Of a stretch of 64,000 nt of DNA, positions 1-11,089 are shown piece by piece. How positions within the stretch are numbered: position 1 is the first letter of the stretch; each line of letters starts with the position of its first letter. The translations under genes and the position numbers were made by a program. The notes below the pieces were generated by a model that was not told where the DNA came from, made no database searches, and saw nothing but the letters and a program-made list of their open reading frames with translations. The DNA comes from Thinopyrum elongatum (Eukaryota; Streptophyta; Magnoliopsida; Poales; Poaceae): the NCBI GenBank assembly GCA_011799875.1, contig CM022302.1, forward strand, positions 306,973,048 through 307,037,047, in the 5' to 3' direction.

Positions 1-222
1 GAGGAAGAGGGGGGAATTTCGTGGCCCTTGAAAGAGGGGTCCGAAACCAACCCTATCTCTTGTTTCCCCACACATACGGACTCTAAAAATAGCCTATACT
101 CAAGTATTTCGAAATTACATGGGCCTGGCCCAATAATAAGGTGACGCAGCACCTATAATAGCCTCTGGACGAAATTTATGAAGTGGCATCTTGTATATTT
201 CGTCCAAGGCTTCCTGCACTCC
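1..222 (-). mobile_element. LTR/3' UTR fragment of the left gypsy copy
   Basis: This stretch is the same sequence as about 5761-5989, apart from a few substitutions and a shorter G run near the start. It follows the Pol stop codon (223-225) on the minus strand, so it holds the 3' UTR, the polypurine tract and part of the LTR, but I could not fix the exact LTR border. The LTR continues to the left outside the window. Confidence 0.7.
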
Positions 223-531
223 TTATGGTGGCTTCAAAGTCCTGAAATCATCACTTGTAACTCCGTTCTTGTTCCCCTTGCGCATGCCATCATCTCCATG
301 CTTGAACTTGCTCCAAGGTTCCTCTTTCTTGTCCAAGCTAGGCCCTTCATTTGTAAACAAAACAAATGTATCCAATTTAGGCAGCATCATATTCTCATGA
401 ACTTTAGAATCATTACCAAGAAACGAAAGTACCTGATAATTTAATTGGCGTGCGCGAGCTCTAGTAATTGGTCCAGTATGTATAGAAGCAGGGGCTGTGG
501 GTGTAACAATGGTATTGATGTCCTCATCATA
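223..531 (-). pseudogene. Gypsy Pol C-terminal tail, left copy
   Basis: On the minus strand this reads [20 protein letters not shown], then [15 protein letters not shown], and ends at a stop at 223. The '[10 protein letters not shown]' motif is common at the very end of plant gypsy polyproteins, after the integrase. The tail is joined directly to the RNase H side of the polyprotein in another frame, so the whole integrase is missing. Its first bases (minus strand ATGATGAGGACATC) are also the first bases of the right copy at 6298, a coincidence discussed in the findings. Confidence 0.7.
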
Positions 532-1673
532 GCTGGAATGCATAGCTTGTTAGCACGAAACACAAATCCATCGTTAACGACGAACTTGTTCCATGTTCTC
601 CCTTCTTTACAATTCTGCAATACATCTTTAAATTCAGCATCATGCACATATTGATCTTTGATGGTCTCCAAACCAAATATTTTAAAGTCAAGTTGTGAAA
701 GCATAGTATAACGACGAGACAATGCATCAGCAATAACATTTTCTTTACCCTTCTTGTGTTTAATAACATAAGGGAAAGTCTCAATGAATTCAACCCATTT
801 AGCATGTCTACGGTTCAGTTTGGCTTGACTTTTAATATGTTTCAAAGATTCATGATCAGAATGAATAACAAATTCTTTGGGCCATAAATAATGTTGCCAT
901 GTTTCCAAAGTCCGAACAAGAGCATATAATTCCTTATCATAAGTAGAGTAATTCAGACTAGGCCCACTCAATTTTTCAGAAAAGTATGCAACAGGTTTGC
1001 CATCTTGTAATAACACACCTCCTAATCCAATTCCACTAGCATCACATTCAAGCTCAAAAGTCTTATTAAAATCAGGAAGTTGGAGTAACGGAGCATGTGT
1101 TAACTTATCTTTCAACACCGTGAAGGCTTCTTCCTGTGCGGTACCCCAAACAAAAGGCACATCCTTCTTTGTAAGCTCGTTGAGAGGTGCAGCAATGGTA
1201 CTGAAATCTCTCACAAAACGCCTATAGAAACCAGCGAGGCCAAGGAAACTCCTCACTTGTGTGACCGTTTTGGGCTGCGGCCAACTCTCAATAGCTTCAA
1301 TCTTGGCTTTATCAACTTTAATTCCCTGTGGAGTAACAACATAGCCAAGAAAAGATACTCGGTCGGTGCAAAAGGTGCACTTCCCAAGGTTACCAAACAA
1401 ACGTGCATCACGTAGAGCAATAAAAACAGCACGTAAATGTTCCAAATGTTCCTCCAAAGATCTGCTATAAATCAATATATCATCAAAGTAAACTACCACA
1501 AATCGTCCAATGAAAGCACATAAAACTTCGTTCATTAATCTCATGAAAGTACTAGGTGCATTAGTTAACCCAAAAGGCATGACTAACCACTCATATAAAC
1601 CGAACTTAGTTTTAAATGCTGTTTTCCATTCATCTCCCAATTTCATACGAATTTGATGGTATCCACTACGCAA
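532..1673 (-). pseudogene. Gypsy reverse transcriptase (C-terminal part) and RNase H
   Basis: The frame opens inside the RT at RSGYHQIRM and shows [11 protein letters not shown] and the catalytic YFDDILIYS box, then the connection domain [15 protein letters not shown]. RNase H follows with [45 protein letters not shown] and [11 protein letters not shown], so its acidic catalytic residues are present. It runs on to [11 protein letters not shown], the usual entry to the integrase zinc finger, and then breaks into the displaced Pol tail. It is separated from the upstream RT half by a frameshift near 1660-1680. It would encode a polyprotein segment that copies element RNA in virus-like particles. 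It cannot be functional here. Confidence 0.9.
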
Positions 1674-4210
1674 ATCAACTTTGGAGATATTGTAGAGCCA
1701 CTCAATTCATCAAGCATATCATCTAGCCTAGGAATAGGATGACGATAACAAATAGTAATATTATTAATGCCTCTACAATCAACACACATACGCGATGTAC
1801 CATCCTTTTTTGGCACTAGTATAATAGGAACAGCACAAGGACTAAGAGATTCGCGTATATAACCTTTGTCGAGCAGCTCCTGTACTTGACGCATAATCTC
1901 CTTCGTCTCCTCTGGATTGGTACGGTACGGCGCACGGTTTGGCAATGAAGCACCGGGAATTAAGTCAATCTGATGCTCAATCCTGCGAATAGGTGGTAAT
2001 CCCGGTGGCACGTCTTGTGGAAAGACGTCAGCGAACTCCTGCAAAATGTTAGTGACAGCAGGAGGCAAAGAGGAAGGCACGTCCTCGAATGAAAATAACG
2101 CCTCTTTGCACACAAAAGCATAGCAAACAGATTTGCTGAAATCTAGCTCATCAATATCAGATTTGGTGGCAAGTAAACATGCACTTTTCAATTTAATTTC
2201 AGAAACAACACTAGATGGTTTATTATTAGGCTTCATTTGTTGCTCAAATTCTTTTGCCACAATCTGATTTTCACTCTTATTTTTCTCATGTTTTGCTTTA
2301 CTAGCTCTATTAATATCATATTTCAAAATAGAATCAGGAGTCATAGGAAGCAAAGTAATATGTTTATCCTTATGAACAAGAGTATACTGATTGTTTCTAC
2401 CATGGTGTACAGAATTTTTATCAAATTGCCATGGTCTACCAAGTAATAATGAACATGCTTGCATGGGTACCACATCACAATCAACATAATCAGCATATGT
2501 AGAGATACTAAAATGCACACGAACATTACGTGTTACCTTAACCTTGCCGCTGTTGTTGAACCATTGGATATAGTAAGGATGGGGATGTGGTCTTGTGGTG
2601 AGAGATAGCTTCTCCACCATCTCCATGCTAGCCAAGTTATTGCAGCTCCCTCCATCTATGATGACGCGAACAGAACGTTCCTTTACAACTCCCTTTGTAT
2701 GGAACAAATTATGCCTCTGATTTTTCTCAGCTTGTGTGACCTGCACACTCAAAACACGTTGAGCAACTAAACATTCATACCTGTCAGCGTCTTCAGGAGC
2801 CATGTATTGCGTCTCATGATCAGAATCATCTCCACCGTGTTCTTCACTTGTAATAAGAGCCAAAGTCTCCTCATCATAGTCACTAGCGGACTCATACCCA
2901 CCATCCTCAGTAGCAATCATAACATGCGGAGATTGGCATTCTCTGGCATAATGACCTCTTCCCTTACAACGACGACAAATAATATCATGTGTGTGCCCTG
3001 TTGATGCCATAGATGAAGAAGAGCTCTGGGCAGGCCCAGAAGGTGTACTCTTGGCATATGGTGGTGGTGGTGCCTGTTTTCTTGTATCTCGGTTGGAGTT
3101 GGCGGCTGAAGTCAGTGGTGCTGCAGTAGGACATGTGGGAGTAGAAGAGGCACGCGGTGTCCATGATGAAGATCGACCTGCAGAAAAATTAGTTCGCGCC
3201 AATGCCTGTCGATCCTGCACTTCACGTTCAGCTTTACAAGCAAGATAGAATAAATGAGTGATATTATTATACTCCTTATACTCTAGAATGGTCTGAATCT
3301 CTCTATTTAATCCACCCATGAAACGTGCAAGCATAGCTTCATTCTCCTCAACAATACCACATCTAATCATGCCAGTTTGTAATTCCTGATAATATTCTTC
3401 TACATAATTTTTTCCTTGTCTTAAGCACTGCAATTTTTGAAGTAATTCACGTTGATAATATGGTGGAACCCAACGAGTATGCATAGCAGTTTTCAAAGCA
3501 GCCCACGTAGCTGGAATAGGATATAATCTACAATGTTCAGACCACCATACACATGCAAAACTAGTAAAAGCACAAACAACAGCAGCAACACGTCTCTCCT
3601 CGGGATATTGTAAACATGTAAAACGTTGTTCAGTTTCTAACTCCCAAGTAAGATATATATCAGGAACATATCTACCCTCAAATGGTGGAATATTCAATTT
3701 CAGTTTAGGAATATGGTCATGATCTCGTACCTGAGGTGGTAATGCAGCCCTACCATTGGGATTATTGGCATGTGGACGACCTGGTGCTGGTACATAGTTC
3801 TGATTTTGATCAACCTCATCCTCGTAATCGCTCGCATAATCGTCCTCCTCAGTGGCAACAGGAGCCATAGAAGCATCAACAGTAGGTGCAGCGGCACCAT
3901 AAGTTTGACCAGGCTCAAGGGGAACGCGCTGTGCTCGTCCCACTTGATTTGGAAGGCGACGTTGTTGTTGTTGTAGAGGTGCGACAGGTGCAGCGGGCGG
4001 TGGTTGTGGAAGACGCGCGAGTAATTCATTAAACTTGTTATCGAGCTTAGTTTCGAACGTCTTCTCAATTCCATCTATCTTCTCCATGGCCTCTTCAAAT
4101 CTGTTTAGCACATCTTGCACCTGTCCACTCATCATTTGCTGAAATTTATCATGTAGCTGTTTGTTCGTCATGTTCTCCCAATCAGTCTCATCGGCTTGTG
4201 ATCCTGCCAT
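1643..4210 (-). pseudogene. Gypsy gag, protease and N-terminal RT
   Basis: The frame starts best at MAGSQADETDWENM (ATG at 4210). The capsid-like gag core includes IPPFEGRYVPDIYLTWELE and WAALKTAMHTRWVPPYYQR. A CCHC zinc knuckle reads CRRCKGRGHYAREC, the protease motif is IIDGGSCNNLAS, and the RT entry is GYIRESLSPCAVPIILVPKK followed by SRMCVDCRGINNITICYRHP. After DELSGSTI the frame leaves the RT consensus, and the expected residues continue in the frame that opens at 1673, so one indel near 1660-1680 splits pol. Gag has acidic and proline/glutamine-rich spacers. No other stops fall within about 855 codons, so this half is fairly young or has decayed little. Confidence 0.9.
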
Positions 4211-5357
4211 GGTTAGCAGCAATAGAAACACACAAGAATATGATCCTACAGACTACTGGGAAGTGGTGGTGGTGGTGTATCACAAAACCGTCAAGCGAAT
4301 CTCAAATGCTTACCAGTTCTTACCCAGCAGCAGGTGGTGATCGGCAACCGTTGTAGTCAAAACTCTTAAAGATTGGACAGAGCGATTGCCAGGTGGTGTC
4401 AAACGCACGACGTAGATGTATGTGGTGCTGGGAAGGCTTATGATATGGTAGCAAAAATGTCAGCAATAATCAATTCAGAGATGCAAAGTTGAATAAACGC
4501 TCAACGACGGTACTGTGCTGGTCCTAGGCTAGACCGTACTAGAGACGCGAGCCTAGAACACTAACAAAATCACGACGCGGCACGTAAACAAGGGAAGAGC
4601 ACACACAAAAAAAAATTGTTTTTTTTGCGCTGTTTTTTTTGCGCTCCTTTTTTTTTGCAAAAAAAATCACTATAATGGCGAGTGTCTCAAAACTCTTCCC
4701 AAGTCAAACTAACAGGATTGGCACGAAAAAAAAAATTTGAATTTTTTTTTTCGGAAATCAGGGCAGCGACGACGAAAAAGTGCGACAAAAAATCACTATG
4801 ATGGCAAGTGTCTCAAAACGCTCCCTGGGACCTAAAAATAGGATAGGGAAAAAATATTTTTGACTGCCAAAATTTTGGCCTAAAAACTGCCCAGGGGTCT
4901 CCAGACTTTTTTTTTCCGAAACCTACTCCGGCAAGGAAACACGAATCGGAAACTAGATGGATCTCGAAAACAAACCTAATATGAAAAGAACTCGGATTGG
5001 TGGTGGATATATGGTGGTGGATATATGGTAGTGGTATATGGATACAGATCGGTGACGGATAAGCGGTGGTGGTAGATGGCAGGGGCGATGATGATGGTGC
5101 GGCGGCGGCATGACAACTTATGACCAGAACTCGAAACTCTAAATGACTAGACGCTAAGACCAGCAACTAGACACGACGATGCAACCGCAAATTCAACAAA
5201 GCAAAAACCCTAAAAAGATTATGCAAAGGCTCAGATTGGTTCGGATATGATGAACTAACCCTAATTTTTTTTGTCTTTTTCGTGGACTGTAGGTATGAAG
5301 AACAGACTCGATCTAATCTACGAAAAACTGTAAAATCTCACCGAGCAACCTGAAAAT
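4211..5357 (-). other. 5' leader of the gypsy element, non-coding
   Basis: This is the stretch between the gag start and the primer binding site. It holds A/T homopolymer runs with interspersed 'gcgct' at 4605-4680 and 4720-4755, and a 'ggtggtggatatatggtggtgg' type microrepeat near 4995-5035. Short open frames here look like chance. No gene is supported. Confidence 0.6.
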
Positions 5358-5366
5358 CTGATACCA
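5358..5366 (-). other. Primer binding site (initiator Met tRNA type)
   Basis: On the minus strand TGGTATCAGA lies two bases inside the LTR end (...CTATCA). TGGTATCAGA is the usual start of sites complementary to the plant initiator tRNA-Met 3' end. The match stops after about ten bases. Confidence 0.65.
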
Positions 5367-5368
5367 CT

Positions 5369-5989
5369 TGATAGAGGCGAGGGTGTCCCGATCTTTCGAT
5401 GAGATGATAGCTATCGTTTTTGGTGGAGTAGACTTTGACGATCCGACTACGAACATGCGAGGACGTCGCGCCTTAGCAATCGCTAAACCAACTCCGAGAG
5501 GTTATTGACCACGCCGGAGCACAATCAACCTGACCACGAGGGTCTATCTCCTACAAGCAAACGAAGAACAAGCAAGAAACTAAGATTTGCAATCTGGATA
5601 TTGCGAATATAAGATGAAAGCTTTATTGATCAAGGTGGGGTTCTGTGACGTCTTGGTCTGGTCGTTGAACACAAACGAAGTACGCGAAGTTGCAGCTATG
5701 GCGAACTTTTAATCTAAACAAAACCCAAAGTCTAAACGGTGCCCTAAGGGCTGTATATATGGAGGAAGAGGGGGGGGGGGAATTTCGTGGCCCTTGAAGG
5801 AGGGGTCCGAAACCAACCCTATCTCTTGTTTCCCCACACATACGGACTCTAAAAACAGCCTATACTCAAGTATTTCGAAATTACATGGGCCTGGCCCAAT
5901 AATAAGGTGACGCAGCACCTATAATAGCCTCTGGACGAAATTTATGAAGTGGCATCTTTGTATATTTCGTCCAAGGCTTCATGCACTCA
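5369..5989 (-). mobile_element. Shared LTR (plus 3' UTR) between the two gypsy copies
   Basis: It begins on the plus strand as TGATAGAGGCGAGG just outside the primer binding site, so on the minus strand the LTR ends CCTCTATCA. Its left part is unique in the window and its right part (from 5761) repeats window bases 1-222. The other LTR border is not certain; the Pol stop at 5990 is the outer limit, and a TG at about 5860 is another candidate. It serves as 5' LTR for the left copy and 3' LTR for the right copy. Confidence 0.7.
5753..5762 (-). promoter_or_regulatory. Candidate LTR TATA box
   Basis: CCATATATAC on the minus strand, inside the LTR and upstream of the leader, is the only TATA-like string in a suitable place. 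No start site can be read from sequence alone. Confidence 0.35.
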
Positions 5990-6300
5990 TTATGGTGGCT
6001 TCAAAGTCCTGAAATCATCACTTGTAACTCCGTTCTTGTTTCCCGTGCGCATGCCATCATCTCCATGCTTGAACTTGCTCCAATGTTCCTCTTTCTTGTC
6101 CAAGCTAGGCCCTTCATTCGTAAGCAAAACAAATGTATCCACTTTAGGCAGCATCATATTCTCATGAACATTAGAATCATTACCAAGAAACGAAAGTACC
6201 TGATAATTTAATTGGCGTGCGCTAGCTCTAGTAATTGGTCCAGTATGTATAGCAGCAGGGGCTGTGGGTGTAACAATGGTATTGATGTCCTCATCATATT
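5990..6300 (-). pseudogene. Gypsy Pol C-terminal tail, right copy
   Basis: This second copy of the Pol tail reads [20 protein letters not shown] to a stop at 5990, with a handful of differences from the left copy. It is cut at 6298-6300, where the sequence turns without spacer into gag of the plus-strand element that follows. It proves that a second internal region once continued to the right. Confidence 0.75.
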
Positions 6301-7200
6301 GCCGCAATGATGCAGCAGTTTGAATTGAACCGTCAGCTCAACAAGAGTCTGGTAAAATGTTTGGAACGCAACGATGCTCGTCAGGAGCCTGGACCGATCT
6401 CACTGCCATAATTTGTTCGCCTCAATCCATCCGTTTTCTGCAACTCCACCAATCCTATGGATGCTGATGATTGGCTTCGTGACATCCTGTTTGAGATGGA
6501 GTCAGCTAATGTTGCCCCTGACAGTTACGTCACCTTTGCGACATTCCACTTGAAGGGTCCCGCTGCTCAATGGTGGGAAAGCCATAAGGGTATGTTGTCT
6601 GCTGAATCTGTACCCACTTGGCAGGAATTTCAGTCAACCTTTCATGCACGGTACATTCCTCAAGGTCTGATCGACCAGAAGAAGTAGGAGTTTCGCAAAC
6701 TCACACAGGGCACAATGACCGTGGATGAATATCAGAGGAAATTTCTTGAATTATCCCGCTATGCTGAAGATGACGTCTGCACTGATGCCCGCAAGCAGGA
6801 GAAATTCCGTGAAGGACTGTGTACGGATATAAACCTCGCACTTGCTGTCCTTGATTTTGCAGACTTCGCAACGCTTGTCAGCCAAACTTTCCGAGTTGAG
6901 ACTGCTCTGACTAAACACCAGGAGTCACTCAAGCGCACTCATGAAGTTGGCTCAACCTCGGGTCAGCCTATTCAGAAATGTCGAGTCTGGATCCCACACA
7001 ATGTCCATCATCGGCCTGCTCCAACACCAAGGCCGTCTTATGTTGCACCTCGCCTGCCTCCACCACCGAGACATCTAACAATTCAGGGAGGACAGTCCAA
7101 TGCCATGGCTTCTCCTCAGGCTGCACCACGTCCTCCTGATGGTCGTACGAAGGGCCATCGAACCCATCATTCCAGAAGTCGTAAGGCCAGGCAGCTTGCT
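6301..7200 (+). pseudogene. Tekay-type gag, 5' truncated, two stops
   Basis: The reading frame enters as MMQQFELNRQLNKSL, with stops at 6409 (before FVRLNPSVF) and 6685 (between IDQKK and EFRKLTQGT). Between them lies the gag core, with NPMDADDWLRDILFEM, FATFHLKGPAAQWWE and WQEFQSTFHARYIP, and then [19 protein letters not shown]. In relatives the position after KK is often Gln, so CAG to TAG fits 6685. The expected CCHC zinc knuckle between the proline-rich region (about 7010-7080) and the protease is not visible. That stretch reads as an Arg/His/Lys-rich sequence and may have drifted or been frame-shuffled. Confidence 0.85.
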
Positions 7201-10200
7201 ATGGGTCGTGGCCAGGTCACTCATGTCAAAATGGGAGAAGCTCGTGAGTCACCTAAGATCGTGATGGGAACTCTGCTAGTTAATTTAGTTGCAGCTTCTG
7301 TTCTCTTTGATTCCGGGGCATCACATTCCTTTGTGTCCCAGCAATTTGCACAAATACATGGGTTAGCTATGAGCTCACTACCCACTCCATTAGAGATTAT
7401 CACTCCCCGTTCCAGGTGGCAGACCAAGATGGTAAGTCACAACAATCAGATCAAAATTGAAGGGTTGATGTTCTCTGCTTCCCTTATTGCTCTTGGACCT
7501 TCCGACGTAGACATTATTCTCGGTATGGACTGGTTGACAGCCCATAATGCTTTGATTGACTGTGCTACTAAGACAGTCCAGCTCACACACCCTTCTGGTC
7601 AGGTGATCAACTACTCAGCCAAGATAATACAGAATGCCGAGAGCCAGATATATGCTCTAAATGCATTGAACTCTTCACCTCTTGAAGGCATCGAGAACGT
7701 TCCAATTGTTCATGATTTTCAAGTTGTCTTTCCAGAAGAACTTCCAGGAATACCCCCTGCTAGAGCTGTCGAGTTTGTCATCGACCTGAAGCCAGGCACA
7801 ACTCCTATTGTGAAGCATCCTTATAAGATGCCTCCGCATCATCTTCTCGAGCTTAAGGAAGAAATCGACAAGTCACTTAAGGAAGGTTTCATCCGTCCCA
7901 GTTCCTCTGCTTGGGGAGCACCTTCACTCTTCGTTAAGAAGAAGGATGGAACTAACCGATTGGTTCAGGATTACCGGCCCATTAACCAAGCCACAATTCA
8001 GAATAAATATCTGCTTCCTCGGATCAATGATTTATATGATCAACTTGCTGGTTCCTTAGTATTCTCTAAGCTTGATTTGAGATTGGGATACCACCAGATC
8101 CGAGTTCGCGAAGAGGATATTCCAACGACAGCATTCGTTACTCGCTATGGTTCTTATGAGTACACTGTCATGTCCTTCGGCTTAACAAACGCTCCAGCAA
8201 CTTTCTCCCGTCTGATGAATTACATTTTCATGGATTATCTCGACAAATTTGTTGTGGTGTATCTAGATGATATTCTGGTCTATTCAAAGAATAAAGAAGA
8301 ACATGCTGAATACCTCCGTCTGGTATTGGAAAGGCTCCGAGAACACCAGTTGTATGCCAAATACTCCAAATGTGAATTTTGGCTTTCTGAAGTAACTTAC
8401 CTTGGTCATGTGATCTCCAAGGATGGAATTGCTGTTAACCCAGAACGAGTTCAGGCTATTCTTGACTAGACTCCTCCGAAGAACGTCAAGCAAGTGAGAA
8501 GTTTTCTCGGCCTTGCAAGCTATTGCCGTCGATTTGTTGAGAATTTTTCTAAGATTGCTAAGCCTTTGACTGATCTGCTTCACAAGGGCGTTAAATTTGA
8601 ATGGACAGAAAAATGTCAGGAAAGTTTTCAAACACTCAAAGACAAGCTAACATCTGCCCCAGTACTTGCTCCACCAGATTCTCGCAAAGATTTTGTGATC
8701 TATTGTGACGCATCCCGTGAAGGATTAGGCTGTGTCCTAATGCAAGAGCATAAAGTGATTGCTTATGGCTCTCGACAGTTGCGTCCGCATGAAGAGAACT
8801 ATCCAGTACATGATCTAGAACTAGCTGCTGTCATCTATGCACTGCAGTTGTGGCGACATTACCTTCTCGGTAATCGTTGCGAGATCTACACGGATCATAA
8901 AAGTCTGAAGTACTTGTTCACTCAGCCATCTCTAAACCTCCGTCAGCAAAGATGGATGGAGGCCATTGCGGACTATGATTTGGGTATTTCCTATACCCCT
9001 GGCAAGGCTAACATGATGGCTGATGCCTTAAGCCGCAAGTCCTATTGCGACAACCTCATGGTTAGGCGAGCTCAACCTCGTCTTTTTGAAGAACTGCGCA
9101 AGCTGAATCTGCGTATTGTTCCACAGGGTTCTCTTAATAACCTTGTGATACAACCAGATCTTGAGAAAGCTGTTAAGAATGCGCAAGCTAAAGATGCTGA
9201 AATTGATCTGATGAAGAAAAATCTTCACCTTGAAAAGTACAGGGATTTCTCGCTGTCTGGAGATGGAACCTTGTGTTTCAGAGACCGCATTGTCGTACCT
9301 CGCTTCGAGCTTATGACTGACAAGGTCATGAAGGAGGCACATGACACACCATTTTCTATTCATTCGGGTAGCACCAAGATGTATCGTGATCTCCGTCAAA
9401 GGTACTGGTGGTCTAGAATGAAGCAGGACATTGCTCGCTATGTTGTTGAATGTGATGTGTGTCGTCGCGTTAAAGCAGAACATCAGAAACCAGCTGGAAT
9501 TCTGCAACCGCTTCCTATTCCTCTATGGAAATGGGATAAGGTTCAGATGGATTTCATTACAGGACTTCCCAGGTCACAGAAGGGTCACGATGCTATTCTT
9601 GTCGTCGTCGACTAACTCTCCAAGGTTGCACACTTTCTGCCTGTCAAAGAGACGATCACTGCTAGTCAGTTAGCAGAGTTGTATATCTCCAGAATTGTTT
9701 CACTCCACGGTATTCCGAAGGAGATTAGTTCGGACCGTGGCGGTCTTTTCACCTCCAAGTTCTGGGAAAGTTTCCAAGAAGCTATGGGAACTCATATTAC
9801 CTGGAGTTTAGCTTATCACCCTCAATCCCAAGGCCAAGTCGAGCGAGTCAATCAAGTGCTTGAAGACATGCTTCGGGCTTGTGTTATATCGTTCGGTAAG
9901 AAGTGGGAAGAATCTCTTCCTTACGCGGAATTCTCATATAACAACAGCTATCAAGCCAGCTTGAAAATGGCCCCTTTTGAAGTTCTATATGGAGATAAGT
10001 GTCGAACCCCTCTGAATTGGTCAGAAACTGGGGAACGACCGCTCATGGGTCCGGATATTATTCAACACGCCGAAGAACAAGTCCGTATCGTCCGTGAAAA
10101 CCTCAAGGCGGCTCAGGACCGCCAGAAGAGCAACTATGATCGCAAACGATGGGGTTTGACTTATCAACCAGGTGAACAAGCTTATCTGCGTGTCACTCCT

Positions 10201-10599
10201 ATGAAGGGCACTCACCGCTTCGGAATCAAGGGCAAGCTAGCTCCACGCTACATTGGTCCTTTCCGCATTGTTGCAAGACGTGGTCAGGTGGCATATAAAT
10301 TGGAGTTGCCGCCGCAATTCTCTCATATCCATGACGTCTTCCATGTGTTGCAACTTCGTAAATGCTTCAAGGAATCTCCGCACCGAGCAGTAGATCATGA
10401 AATGCTCGAATTGCATGATGATCTTTCATATAAGGAGCATCCGATCCGCATTCTCGATGAAGCTGAACATCGAACCCGTCAGAAGGTTACCAAGTTCATG
10501 AAAGTGCAGTGGTCTAATCATACAGAAGATGAAGCCACTTGGGAACGCAAGGATCATCTTCGGGAAGAATACCCCGACCTCTTTCCTTCTACCTCCTGA
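7201..10599 (+). pseudogene. Tekay-type pol: protease, RT, RNase H, integrase, chromodomain
   Basis: The frame is the same as gag. The protease active site is [12 protein letters not shown] (about 7305). The RT has [45 protein letters not shown] and YLDDILVYS. RNase H has [43 protein letters not shown] and MMADALSRK. The integrase zinc finger is HDTPFSIH with CDVCRR, and its core includes [24 protein letters not shown] and QGQVERVNQVLEDML. A chromodomain-like end reads PIRILDEAEHRTRQK then WSNHTEDEATWERKDHLREE. Premature stops are at 8467 (Asp-stop-Thr, where relatives have Trp: TGG to TAG) and 9613 (after VVVD). The natural stop is at 10597. There are no frameshifts, so the copy is damaged by point changes only. 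Confidence 0.93.
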
Positions 10600-10617
10600 A
10601 TTCTCGGGACGAGAATT
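10599..10617 (+). promoter_or_regulatory. Hairpin between pol stop and polypurine tract
   Basis: An 8-bp perfect stem, aattctcg / cgagaatt, closes a 3-base loop (gga) and overlaps the last base of the pol stop codon. It lies seven bases before the polypurine tract. The LARD has the same structure at 21447-21465 with one base pair swapped. It could act at the RNA level, for example in 3' end processing or plus-strand priming; the role is inference. Confidence 0.55.
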
Positions 10618-10623
10618 TCTTTT

Positions 10624-10636
10624 AGTGGAGGAGAAT
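10624..10636 (+). other. Polypurine tract
   Basis: agtggaggagaat stands directly before the LTR start TGTAACG. A purine run in this place primes plus-strand DNA synthesis in LTR retrotransposons. Confidence 0.75.
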
Positions 10637-11089
10637 TGTAACGCCCGGTTAATTAAGCTACAGTAATTCCCTGCTAATGATGCCACGTCATCATGATTAC
10701 TGTTGTTGAACTCGCGTTGATTCAAAGTCGGTTCAAATTCAATTTTAAAAAAAGTTAAAATTAAAAGTTTTCAAATGTCAAAACTAAAATGTGCAAACTG
10801 TGGCAAATAATTCATAAATATTGTTGGTGAAGAAACCACTTTTTTATAAAAGGTTTAAACGCACAAAATTAATTAAACAGTGGCTTTAACACTTAATAAA
10901 ATGCCTTTTCTAATTTATAAAATAGCAAACTATTTTATTTGGGAGTAGAACCTTTCGTGGCAGAGGGTTAAACTAAAACACTATTTTAGGTACGGGTCTC
11001 ATATTTTTATTAAACTAAAATGGTGTGGAAATTAAATAAAACAGTAAAAGTTAAATGATAAAAAGTAAAAAAAAAAGAGAAACTACCCC

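Larger units (their letters stand above)
1..6300 (-). mobile_element. Ty3/gypsy retrotransposon, tandem (LTR-internal-LTR-internal) remnant
   Basis: Minus-strand element. From right to left it reads: Pol tail of a second copy (5990-6300), LTR (5369-5989), primer binding site, leader, gag-protease-RT-RNase H (4210 to about 532), a deletion that removes the integrase, the Pol tail (531-223), and the start of another LTR (222-1) running off the window. Bases 1-531 are repeated almost base for base at about 5761-6298, which shows that LTR plus Pol tail occurs twice. The order suggests unequal recombination between LTRs of adjacent or sister copies. The family was not identified; the domain order is that of Ty3/gypsy. 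Confidence 0.85.

Noticed and set aside
4813..5166. A 117-residue minus-strand frame in the gypsy leader
   Set aside because: It lies between the primer site and gag, has Ser/Pro/His-rich low complexity, and has no counterpart known to me.
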